From contig NC_074725.1 in assembly GCF_947242115.1 (NCBI RefSeq), positions 25,252,398 to 25,316,397 on the forward strand: a stretch of 64,000 nucleotides of DNA, given 5' to 3'. The translations under genes and the position numbers were made by a program. Each line of letters starts with the position of its first letter. Position 1 is the stretch's first letter. Below, piece after piece: positions 22,501 through 31,195 of the stretch. Below the pieces are notes generated by a model. It worked only from the letters and a program-made list of their open reading frames with translations, was not told the origin of the DNA and did no database searches. The DNA is from Biomphalaria glabrata. Lineage: Eukaryota > Mollusca > Gastropoda > Planorbidae.

Positions 22501-22705
22501 GTTGCGATAACATGGAAGCCAAAACGAGGAAAGCGCAAACAGGGACGTCCTCGTATTACCTGGCGACACACCTTCATGGAGGACCTCAGAACAGTGGACA
22601 CCAGATGGGAAGAGGCTTCAGACATTGCCAGTGACAGATCATTATGGAGACAGCTTGCCGCCCAATGCGCCGAACGGCGCGGGAGGACCTAAGTCTAAGT
22701 CTAAG
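19539..22705 (+). mobile_element. Full-length APE-type LINE (RTE-like), copy 1
   Basis: Bounded by a 12-bp target duplication. The single open frame starts about 16 bp inside the left end, so there is almost no 5' leader. The 3' end is TAAGTCTAAGTCTAAG, a hexamer repeat whose first TAA is the stop codon, so there is no separate 3' UTR and no poly-A. Short repeat tails are typical of RTE and some CR1-related elements. A second copy lies at 31194-33848. Confidence 0.9.
19555..22692 (+). CDS. Endonuclease/reverse transcriptase of the LINE, 1045 aa
   Basis: One uninterrupted frame. An apurinic-type endonuclease occupies residues about 75-315: GTWNVRTL near 77, E in ICEMRW, QAYAPTED, MGDFNAKI at 212, SDHYLV near 309. 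A basic linker with helical repeats follows to about 500. The reverse transcriptase runs from about 540 to 830: APGLDMISAEML, GVIVKLPKKGN, EQAGFRRGRSC, VDFKKAFDSVHRESLW, TGVRQGCILSPFLF, and the catalytic FADD near 785. The C-terminal part has HVLRQNELRTPRV and RGKRKQGRPRITWRHTF, the usual tail of this LINE group, and ends in RRGRT. All key residues are present, so it may be active. RTE-like clade assignment is tentative. Confidence 0.92.
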   Translation: MPVPSPGEKGGGFGVGLATPPCKTTIATETANSTHNENYTCGEGGQTLMTVLDQSQLEVQYPIHGKPFNARKPTLIGTWNVRTLNQCGKLAQLLREFDSYRLDILGICEMRWTSSGKIINDGKTIIYSGHDKEHIGGVGIIMSKIAASALIAWKPISDRIITARLQTKQIKVTTIQAYAPTEDAEDTIKDQFYNQLQTTLDETPTHDLILLMGDFNAKINPNRTGFEYVMGPYGSAENISDNGERLISLCASNSLSIGNTYFKHKQIHKKTWRSPNGETFNEIDYICISKRWRSSLLDVRTRRGADIGSDHYLVSGKCKLRLKRQPKRATRPRPFNVEKLKDGNTAAQFQLKLTNRFEALADILTLEEEWANFKDTTIGCAEEVIGRRRGSYKERWIQDRTWKLIDERKEAKRRRDQKNETQDRSLAEEAYREADLKVKRSCRQDKRDWIEQKGQEAQAAASRNDTKTLHRIVRDLTGAKSGHGAPIKDKQGKTLLTKEEQDARWVEHFKETLNQLSPDITYIFKDPSPDNDLKVKTDPITAEEVTMAIAVLNNNKAPGLDMISAEMLKYGGQCIVNRMTDLLNLCWRTSKVPEDWQKGVIVKLPKKGNLADCNNWRGITLLSVPGKVFSTVLLRRLQQSVDERLREEQAGFRRGRSCTEQIFVLRNIIEQSFEYQQRLTISFVDFKKAFDSVHRESLWKIVREYGIPEKFVQILRHLYSQSSCCIKTEEGTTEFFTIETGVRQGCILSPFLFLLAIDYIMRRAMNQTAFGIPWHEQLRLTDLDFADDVALLGATNKCIQEMTESLDREAPKIGLRINLDKTKIMRVGYKAKGVPVRLGESKLEELDKFTYLGSIITNDGDAYHDVACRIGKAGSIFQRLQPIWTSQAIGLETKIHLLNTIVIPTATYACETWKSSVKIEKRLNVAQQRWLRRILRVRYTDRISNKEILCRTGSRTLSEVVTERRMRFAGHVLRQNELRTPRVAITWKPKRGKRKQGRPRITWRHTFMEDLRTVDTRWEEASDIASDRSLWRQLAAQCAERRGRT

Positions 22706-22717
22706 TCCAGATCTATC
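22706..22717 (+). repeat. Right target-site duplication of the full-length LINE
   Basis: TCCAGATCTATC, identical to 19527-19538. Confidence 0.85.
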
Positions 22718-23150
22718 AGTAAAAGTTACCTTCGATTGGCAGTTTTACCCAATCTAATCTATACAAGACAATTTATAATCCATGCCTTGCCTACACCCCA
22801 TATATATTAAATAATAGTTTCCATTCCATGCCATACCCAGACCCATGAGTTCATGAAATAATAAATGATGTGGTGTCAAGTTGGATCTATCCCCTGAAAT
22901 TCAGTACTTTAATATAAAACTCACATATCTAGTTAATTATTTGCTATGACACTCTGATAAACTTGAACTTGTGTGATACATATATGTTTCTTATCAGATT
23001 TAACTAATGAAGTTTTGGTGCATTTTAACCAGTAATAAGGCTACAAAAGTAGCATCAGGTGTATTCTAACCATTGGTATTTTTCCTGGCAACATTTCTAT
23101 TCTAGTCTGTGATAAATTATAAATAAAAAAAAATGTTTGTAATGTTTCAG
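22718..23150. other. Non-repetitive AT-rich DNA ending in a splice acceptor
   Basis: No coding sequence. Ends GTAATGTTTCAG at 23150, a good acceptor for the exon that follows. It may be an intron whose upstream exon lies left of the LINE. Confidence 0.35.
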
Positions 23151-23168
23151 TTATTAACAAGTAGAACC

Positions 23169-23674
23169 ATGGCAACCAGTTCTGATGATGTACCAGAATG
23201 GCTCAAGGATCATACTTATACTATTTCTACTCTCTGGGCATCCATTCAATATTTAATGTAAGTACTACTATACAATTTTTATTTTAGTTATCTAATAGAT
23301 GTTTTATGAATTGTGTGATTTTCATGGTCAAGCAACATCCAAATATCTGGGATGGAATTTAACATTTTTCTCTATTTTTTTTTTAAATTTATAACACTCT
23401 TAAGCACATTCATCTTTCATGAATGCCTAATATACCTTGGCTGTTGTGCAGGCCATTCCTTTACAATAAACTGTTTGATGAAATTAGGCAAAATTGTCTG
23501 ATAATTTGTATGTTTGATACAACAACATTTTCAATTTAATAATATTATTTTTTAATTTTAATGTTTTCAAAAGAAATTAACCAATATGCCTAATTGTATA
23601 ATTACAGTTATGTTTGGAAATGCAAGAAAAAGGCATGCATTCCTGAAAAGTCAATGATTGGTTGCACCTCTTAA
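23169..23674 (+). CDS. Possible small two-exon gene, 51-aa protein of unknown function
   Basis: Exon 23151-23257 follows a TTTCAG acceptor. It has GAACCATGG at the start codon, encodes MATSSDDVPEWLKDHTY and onward (29 codons plus two bases), and ends at a GTAAGT donor. Exon 23608-23676 follows ATTACAG, restores frame (ATT, then YVWKCKKKACIPEKSM), and reaches TAA at 23672, two bases before a GTAAGG donor. The joined protein has one hydrophobic stretch (TISTLWASIQYLIYVW) followed by a Lys/Cys-rich patch, as in small single-pass membrane proteins. Family not recognised. The upstream acceptor implies a 5' non-coding exon to the left, possibly beyond the LINE. It could be chance, but both splice junctions and the frame agree. 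Confidence 0.4.
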
Positions 23675-23676
23675 AG

Positions 23677-24826
23677 GTAAGGTACTGCAATTTTTCCCAT
23701 GTACTTTTCTCATAAGCTGAAGTACTTGTATTTTTGAAAAACTAGTTTTCCATGAAAATGTAAATCATAATATATGTTATAGTTGCTTTTAGATTAGTTC
23801 AATGTGCATCAAATTAGCTGAACATCTGCCTTCACCTATAGTAATAATTCATAACTATTAAGGTCAGGGCCATGTCTACACATTAACGCAGTAGCTCCTT
23901 TTAGGTACAGACTATTTTTAGAATGGCAAAATTATACAACTATAATTAATAACATATATACGTTTAGCATGGTCAACACATATGTCACACATATTTTTTT
24001 ATTTTTTTTTAAATCCTTTTATTTATTTTTATAACTAGATAACTTTCTGTTATGAGAAAAGATGAGATTCTTGGACTCCTGCATAGCACCACCAGAAAGG
24101 AAAATCCCATCATGTTGCAAATTAAAAGTCTTGGACCAATTTTAATTTAAGATATATATATTATACTGTAAGCTGTATACATATTTATGTATATCCTGTC
24201 ATTCAGCCAACAGGTTTGGATTTAGTATATCTTTAAATCTGTTTGATATTGTACTTGAAAACTATTAATCTGAGCCCCATTAAAACAAGAGGGAGTGCAG
24301 TAGATGAGTGGGAAATTTTACTTTTTTAAAATTAAAATAAGAATCTAACAAAAGTTAACATATAAAATATGGTGCATTCTCCTTAAAACTAAAACCTGGT
24401 GCAAAGGTTTAAAATGTTGGCAAAAAAAAAAGCAACATCAATTAAATATTCTTAATTCCCTTTGCAACATGCATGTTGTTCCCTCATAAGTTTCTTGACA
24501 GAGGAAATCTTGTTTATATTAGATTTGAATTAAGCAAATTAAGAAAAAAATTATAATCATTATTTCAAATGGTTTTATCTAAACCTTATGAATTATTTTT
24601 CAGTTATAAGTATTTTGAAATGAATGGATAATCATGAAATCGTTAAATAATTGCTGCTATCATTCCATTGACTAAAGAACCATAATTTTTTTAAAAATTA
24701 ATTTCAAAATGATTTTTTTCAAGCAGAGTTCACATAGATCTTGAGTGAAATTTTTCTTTTTTTGACTAATGCTTCAATTTTATTGTATCATTAGTTTTTA
24801 TATATACAGGTCATTAGTTTTAACAC
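23677..24826. other. AT-rich single-copy-looking DNA
   Basis: No repeat recognised. An acceptor-like ATAACTAG at 24038 precedes a stretch free of low complexity to about 24150 (a 32-codon frame from 24052). It could be a further 3' exon of the small gene. Evidence is weak. Confidence 0.3.
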
Positions 24827-25190
24827 ACTACTGACACAAGAAAAACTGGTCGCCCCCACTTCCATTACATAGATGTAATAAAACGTGACCTCAAATCAGT
24901 GAACATCAATACTGACAATTGGGAAGACATAGCTTTAGACCGCAACAGATGGAGAGACAGTGACCAAGAAAGCTATGGACAGTGAAAGTACATAGGTCTC
25001 AGCTCAGGAAGAAAAACGTACAGTCCGAAAAACGGCCAGCTCCTCTACCACAGAAGCAAAAGCCACCTTAACCTGTGCTATCTGTGGACGGGAGTGTCTC
25101 CAAAATAGGGCTCCACAGCCACATGAGCAAGTGTGCTCTGAGATGAAACCTTAGTCTTTCTATGACTGAAGGAGGCCAATGATGACGATA
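24827..25190 (+). pseudogene. 3' tail of an RTE-like LINE with C-terminal zinc finger
   Basis: Reads TGRPHFHYIDVIKRDLKS, VNINTDNWEDIALDRNRW, and after a frame change TCAICGRECLQ with a downstream HEQVC-like end. This is the GRP-RY-DVCKRDLK/W-A-DR-RW tail plus the C2H2 finger that closes this LINE group. GATGACGATACAGGTCATTAGTTTTAACAC near the end repeats a phrase found just before the start (about 24800-24830), which suggests a target duplication (AGGTCATTAGTTTTAACAC). Confidence 0.7.
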
Positions 25191-25929
25191 CAGGTCATTA
25201 GTTTTAACACGTCTGATAATAAATGACAGTACAAGTTATTGAATGAAAATTTGTCATTATTTCAGGTGCTTTAGGCCTACATCAATGTGAGGTACCAGTA
25301 CTTTGATTGTGTCATATAACAATTTAAAGCAACATTTTGAAATGAATAGTGTGTAGAATTGACAGTAAATACATTTAAGTGATGGGCTGTGATCTGCATG
25401 AATTGAGAGCTAATCATGTATTGAATTTGTGTTTTTGATCTTTACTTCAAGTAAATGTTAATGAACAATTAATTTTTAATGAATAAATAATTTAAAAATA
25501 AATACAAAGAAACCATAAACATCTACTTTATTTTAATAATTTTTTTTCATCAGAACAGAATTTCCAACTTTGCATTCTTAAAATAAAATATAATTTATTT
25601 AGAGTAGAGTCAGAACACAAAATCATAGTTTTGAAATTAAGTAAATTAAGTTTTAGAAGCTGTGATCTCTTATAAACATTTGTATATAGACTACACACAA
25701 TTTAATTATTATTTTTCATCAAATTGCAGGAACTAGTACATGTACTTATGCATATTTGACAATAAAAAACCTTAGTCAATGAAATAGTAATACTAGTAAA
25801 TGAGATAAAAGTAAACTAAATATCATCAATGCTATTGAAGCCACACTTGTTTCTTTTTATCTTGTTTGGTGGACTGCAATTAAAGTTGCTATTAATTTTA
25901 CTGATTGTCTTAGCTGAAATGCCAGTGTC
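25191..25929. other. AT-rich spacer
   Basis: No gene. A TTTCAG/GTACCAG pair brackets a 26-bp segment near 25265-25292 that could be a non-coding exon; unsupported. Confidence 0.3.
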
Positions 25930-26174
25930 GTCTCTTTGAATCCTAAGCTTATTTTCTTGGTTAATGGAAGTCCAGATGTTTGGAGTTTCATTTTAAACAC
26001 CTATATATTCCGAAATGGCCTTCCGATAGGCAAAACCTATTTGCCTAACATGTCATATGCACATAAAGAGGTACCACAGAAATGCTTTAAAGACAAGCTA
26101 AGGCGCCAACTTGCTTTAACTGACATAGAATAAGAGAGCACCTGGTTGCATACAGCTTCAGAATGAGACAGCTG
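25930..26174 (+). pseudogene. 3' tail of a LINE, cut by a hAT element
   Basis: Translation gives NGLPIGKTYLPNMSYAHKEV, then PQKCFKDKLRRQLALTDIE, a stop, then ESTWLHTASE. This matches the C-terminal tail seen on the minus strand at 28005-28590 (RDVPQKRFKDQLRHQLALTD). The similarity ends exactly where the hAT terminus CAGGGTGTCC begins (26175). Confidence 0.7.
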
Positions 26175-26603
26175 CAGGGTGTCCGCGGCCTCCTGAAATT
26201 CAAGGATGTCCTTGAATCTCCTTGAATTTCAAAAAAACTGAAAAAGTCCTTGAAATCTCCTGGAATTTTAAAATATCTCCTTGAATGTCCTGGAATTTCG
26301 CCGATCGGGAAAAAAAAAAAAAATCGGCTTAAAAAAAAAATTATTAGAGGATGGGCCGGCGCGGGCGGAAATAAATTCGAAATTACCGTTTCCGAGTCTG
26401 CGCAGAAGGTGTTTACCGCTCCTTCACTATATAAAGCATCGATATCGGATCGTTTTTTCAGTGGACACGTTGATTTTCATCCAAATTGGATCAAAAGTTT
26501 ACGTTACGCATCTTCAAAACTGTTTTCCTGTTTCATTTTGTGCCTTTATATTTTCATCGGATCATATTATTACTTAGATCTATGTGTATTGTGAATTTAA
26601 TAA

Positions 26604-26625
26604 TTAGATCTAGGCCTAGATCTAA
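26604..26625. repeat. Perfect 22-bp palindrome in AGATCT-rich DNA
   Basis: TAGATCTAGGCCTAGATCTA plus one pairing base at each side; each half reads the same on the other strand. Confidence 0.8.
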
Positions 26626-26888
26626 ATATATCTAGACTAGATTATTATTTCTAGATCTAGATTATTCGAGATCTATAAAGTATATGATCTACGTTTCTTT
26701 TATTGTGATTTGTGCTTTGGCTTTGGTTTAACTTTAATCAAGTCTTTATCTAAGCCTAAGCTAGAGATTTAGAGTCTGTTACGTAGCTCTAGTCTTGAGA
26801 CTTGATTGTTCTATCATCTGATCGGACTGTCCTAGAATACTAGATATCCAAATCTATTTCTAGATCTATAACCTACATTTGTATTACA

Positions 26889-27418
26889 ATGCCTAAATAC
26901 GGGACATCGTTTAATGCGCTTTGGCTTGAAAAAGATATTTACAGATCTTGGCTTCAAAAATCATCCGTCAGTGACACCAAAGCCTTTTGTCGTCATTGTA
27001 AAAAACAAATTGACATATTATGCATGGGTGAAGCAGCACTTAAATCTCATATGAAATCAGATAAACACAAGCGAGAGTCTGGAAAGTCAGATGGCTGCTT
27101 AATGATTGCACCCATATTTGCTAAAAAGGCTGCTACAGTTACAGCGACTGTCACTTGTCCTACAGCTATGCCACCAACCCCACAGGTGCAAGCTGCTCAA
27201 GTCATTGATCCTAGCCAAAATATACCAACAACCTCTACGTCAACCCAGGCGCAATCATCAATCAAATCTCACGTGACCACAGAGGAGACAATCAACGCAG
27301 AGATACTATGGGCTTTGAAAGTGGTGTGTTCTCATTACTCATTTAACAGTTGCCATGATATTGCTGATCATTTTGCTCGAATGTTTCCTGACAGCAACAT
27401 AGCTAAAAAAGTTAGTCT
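26889..27418 (+). pseudogene. hAT transposase N-terminal part (zinc finger), truncated
   Basis: Starts MPKYGTSFNALWLEKD. A finger of the CX2C...HX5H type (CRHCKKQ ... SHMKSDKHK) lies near residues 36-62, followed by a Thr/Pro/Gln-rich linker and then NAEILWALKVVCSHYSFNS and MFPDSNIAKKVSL, the typical hAT N-terminal pattern. The similarity ends near residue 178; the rest of the open frame (to 27566) is antisense to a Gypsy fragment. The catalytic core is missing. Confidence 0.7.
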
Positions 27419-27770
27419 AGATAGGAAGTCAGCAATTACATTTAGTTTGCCCTTTAGATGTTCTACATTAAAATTAAATGATTGTAATAATAGAGCCCAA
27501 CGACAAATTCTATTATTCCCATATGTCGCGCTCTTTAAAAAGACCAGTGGTCTATGGTCACATTGAATTGTGAATTTAGCGCCGTATAAATATCTGGACC
27601 AGTGTTGCACCCCCCAAACAATAGCAAGGCATTCTCTCTCAATCACCGAATACCGTTGTTATCTGGGCAGCAGTTTTCTGCTCAAGAACTTTACGGGATG
27701 GATTATTCCTTTTACTTCCTGCAAAAGACAACATGATATGGCTATGTCCGACGCATTTTAAAAATGTGTA
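27419..27770 (-). mobile_element. Gypsy-type LTR element fossil, RNase H fragment
   Basis: The minus strand reads the end of a reverse-transcriptase/RNase H region: IERECLAIVWGVQHWSRYL, FTIQCDHRPLVFL, RICRWALLLQSFNFN and a closing DFLSRL, all standard Gypsy phrases. It is a short broken fragment joined to the hAT element. No LTRs were found. Family level: Ty3/Gypsy. Confidence 0.8.
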
Positions 27771-28004
27771 GTCTATAATTGCACGCAAACAATATACATC
27801 CTTACTATCTTTAAAAATATAAAATGGAACGATTTGATTTTGTTAAATTATTAGTACCTTGTAAAAAAAAATCATAAATTAGTAATATATCTCTAATATA
27901 TTTACAAGGGCTCTGATTCATTCATCACTAATTTTCCAACTGTTCGTGAACGCAAAAAATAGGATTTTCTTTTGTGTATCCCGCGGCCTTTGTAAAAAAT
28001 CTCC
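27771..28004. other. AT-rich spacer
   Basis: Nothing recognised. Confidence 0.3.
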
Positions 28005-28590
28005 AGCTATCTCGTTCGGATCGGAAGCCGCCTTCAGTCAGATGTCCTCTTCTAAGTCAGTTAAAGCAAGTTGGTGCCTAAGCTGATCTTTAAAGCGTTT
28101 CTGTGGGACATCTCTGTCACGTCGACCAACTTTAATCTCACAAAAAAAAAAAGACTGCCTTTTGCAAACGTTCGTTCCCACATACGGGATAGTGCTTTCT
28201 CCAGCGAAACTGTCGGACCATAAGAAATTCCTTTATACTGTCCATAGCGACGTTCTCTGTTTTTAGTGCTGTCTTGCCACCGTAATTCCATGGTCGAGCA
28301 AAAACATCTTTTGTGAAAGCGTTCAAGAAGTCTCAGTTGCTTTCTGTATAGTACCCATGTCTCAGATCAATATAGAAGGGTTGAGAGAACCACTCCTTGG
28401 TAGACACTGATTTTTGTAGGCAGGTGGAACGATTTATAGCTCCAACCCACTCCTGGAGGCGATGCGTCACCCATGCTTCCTAGATAAGCGAAGTGGTCAA
28501 CAACGTTAAAGGGATGTCCATCTACGTGGATCTTTGGGGCTGAGTAGGTTTTATTGGGTAAATTCTGGAACATGAGTTTTTTTTTCAGGT
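28005..28590 (-). pseudogene. C-terminal part of an RTE-like LINE
   Basis: On the minus strand: VDGHPFNVVDHFAYLGS, then HLPTKISVYQGVVLSTLLY, RQFRWRKHYP, and RDVPQKRFKDQLRHQLALTD. This is the reverse-transcriptase thumb to tail region of an endonuclease-type LINE, in at least three frames with stops. It may be the same family as the RT piece at 36000-36760. Confidence 0.75.
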
Positions 28591-28914
28591 TTATAGCGTA
28601 TACGAATTCGTTGACTGCTCCGACTTTTTTGTCCTAAAATTGATTTGATGAATCCTTCTTTAGAATACTAGCACAATGTTCTTAGTCTATGATTTGGGAT
28701 TCTTTACCCGATCGCTTATTTTTGTCATTAAAACAATGTTTCCAAAGTAAGTAGGCTAAATGATCTTTCCCCAACAAATTATTCAGGCTTGGTCACCAGC
28801 ACTATATAATTGCTCGCTTAAGATGTAGTAGATCTTGGGTTCGTGAGGTTTTAAGTTCTGCGCATGCGTAGCCTTTCGGTCTTGAATAGGATATAAAGAA
28901 GGCCTATGTCAGGA
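28591..28914. other. Spacer
   Basis: No gene recognised; contains TTCTGCGCATGCGTAG (about 28857), a motif also near 16262 in the related repeat (CACGCATGCGCAG). Confidence 0.3.
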
Positions 28915-29005
28915 CTTCAGAACGTCTAAATTCGCAGATATTATGAACGAATTATGTAAAAATGCTTTTGAAACACAAATTTGAAGGTTAATTTTATTAA
29001 ATATG

Positions 29006-29074
<69 letters not shown>

Positions 29075-29400
29075 AATGAACTATGTTTTGTATTTTCATT
29101 TGTCAAAGTAAAAAACTATTTTTGCAAAGTGTAGTTCTTAAAATTAGATCTAGATCCTTATCCTTTCGGTTTTGTTTCACGTAAACATGGCTATATGACC
29201 TAGATCCATGAAATAGTAATACTTACTAAGCTTGTTTTAGGACCTATGTTTTACATACGTCATTGTTCCAGTTAGTACCCAAGGAACATTTATGCCAAGT
29301 TTTATCAAGATTGGTCAAACAGCTTTGATTTCTATTATATTTCATACATACATTAATACATTCATACATACATACGACTTACTCTATGCTTTATATTATA
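28915..29400 (-). repeat. Dispersed repeat, copy 2 (Helitron-like end suspected)
   Basis: Minus-strand copy of the 16015-16500 family, sharing TTTGACCAATCTTGATAAAA, TGTTCCTTGGGTACTAACT and AACCTTCAAATTTG in the same order. It is interrupted by a (TA)n run at about 29007-29072. Confidence 0.6.
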
Positions 29401-31185
29401 GATATCCAATGGCGGACTGGCTCTATGGCCAAACGGGAAAATGCCCGATGGGCCGGTCTGGTCGCGACCAAAGAAAAAAAAATTCAATGCAGACTTTACA
29501 ACAAAAAAAGTGACCATAGCAAGATGTCGCACACGTTTACTTGTTTTTTTTTAATTTTTTTATTTTTGACAATAAATTTTGTTTGATATTCAACAAGAAT
29601 ATCAAAATCTTTACACTATACAAATTGTACGTATTATCATTTGCAAAATGTTAGACCGTACTTTTTGCTATGTACGAGCGGCATGGACTTCAACACTGCA
29701 TTGATGTCGTCGAGGTTGTGTTTGGCCTAATCGTTTTACGTGTCGGCATGGACGTTTGATGGTACTCCCATTTGTTTTTACTCCTTCCCCCACCCTTCTT
29801 TTGATAATTACATAGATCACGTTATCGGTAGAGAGGGAAGAGACAGATTAAGTTGGAAAATATTCACAGCTCAAAATGGGTATAGAACTCTACTTTATGC
29901 GATTTGGAATAAAAAAGGTAAGCTTTCTTTTTGTTTATTTTTAATTTTTATTTATAGATCTAAAAATACTACACGTAAGACTTACAACAGCAAAAAATGT
30001 TTATTGTATTAAAAAAAAAATCTAGGTCACATTTTATTTCTCCAGTATAATGGAAAACTTATGCTTTGTATGAAGTTATTAATGACGGAACTTTAATGAT
30101 CTGGTTTTATATAGCGCTGCCACATCTGATATTTAATGAAAGGAGATTTATATTATAATTTGAAATAATGGGTCACGGTATATTCATATACGATTTGCGT
30201 TTTTGAGAATGTACTAGGATGAAGCGAGAGCTGTTACCATTAAGTGAGTGCCTCTTTAAACCTTCTACATACTCTAAATCTTTGAATAGGATGGGTTATC
30301 TGAGTCAGACAGGAAAACCAACGACTTAACAGAGTTTAAGTCAGAGATCAACATGCATGGCTAGATTGGCACATGAAATGCGTGAGAGGTAATTATCTTT
30401 TTATTTTTGAAGTGTCTGTAATCTGTAAGTAATACCAAAAAGTTTCTAAAACATTAATTTATTTATTCAATTCAAACTCATTAATGCTGCTATTGCACTG
30501 TTTACAGTGTTCAGACCACATGACCACATACATGTATAAATAAAATAAATCCAGTTTTCGATGCGTTATCAAACTTTATCTATATCTATCTTCTATCTAT
30601 CTATCCATCTATATATATATATATAATATATATAGTAGACTTACACATATGACACATGGGCTTTGCCGGGGGGAGGGGGGGAGTCAGGGTTGAAGTTCAT
30701 GGTCTGAAAGGGAAACTTTACTTTACTCACTGCCCCAGTGCAGCCAGGGGAAGGGGTGAAGACCTAAACATCTCCCTCCAGGGGATTTCGAGGTTACAAT
30801 TCCATGAGCGTAGCCAAAAGGGGTAGCAGAAGAGAAGAAGGATAATGCAATGTAGATACCTCAGAATATTTTGTTAAGCTTTAATGACCAGAACTAATGT
30901 TTGGATCCTACCGTCTATTCTATGGTACAACAAAAAAAAACCCGGCAGAAATAATGAAAGGTTAGTATCCAACGAAAATTAATTACATATACACACACTC
31001 ATATAAATATATATGTACGGAGGGAAGGAGGATCCCCCCCCAAAAAAAAATGCCGGCTTCGCCCATGTATGACATACAATTTGTGGGCCGGTTTATATGT
31101 TAATGCCCGGGCCGATTTTGATACCCAGTCTCGAGCGGATTCACCAATCAGGTGTAACAATAAAGCTTTCTTCATTGGCTCGGGC
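29401..31185. other. Repeat-rich spacer
   Basis: No confident gene. ATGGCGGACTGGC...GATGGGCCGGTCTGG (29410-29462) looks like a DNA-transposon end. TCTATC/TA microsatellites lie at 30578-30632. ACATGGGCTTTGCCGGGGGG (about 30655) and GGCTTCGCCCATG (31055-31067) are degenerate ends of the CATGGGCGTAGCC repeat family. Confidence 0.4.
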
Positions 31186-31195
31186 TTCTTAATCT
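31186..31195. repeat. Left target-site duplication of LINE copy 2
   Basis: TTCTTAATCT, repeated at 33847-33856. The last two bases overlap the element tail, so the duplication is 8-10 bp. Confidence 0.75.

Larger units (their letters stand above)
26175..27418 (+). mobile_element. hAT transposon, left end and N-terminal coding part only
   Basis: Begins CAGGGTGTCCGCGG, a hAT-type terminus, and carries a transposase N-terminus further in. CCTTGAATxTCCTTGAA-type short repeats sit just inside the end (26190-26300). CTATATAAAG at about 26427 may be its TATA box. It is cut at about 27418 by a Gypsy fragment; no right terminus. Confidence 0.65.

Noticed and set aside
24052-24150. 32-codon frame after an acceptor-like AG
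   Set aside because: Joining it to the small upstream gene gives an immediate stop in the tested combination; kept only as a possible non-coding exon.
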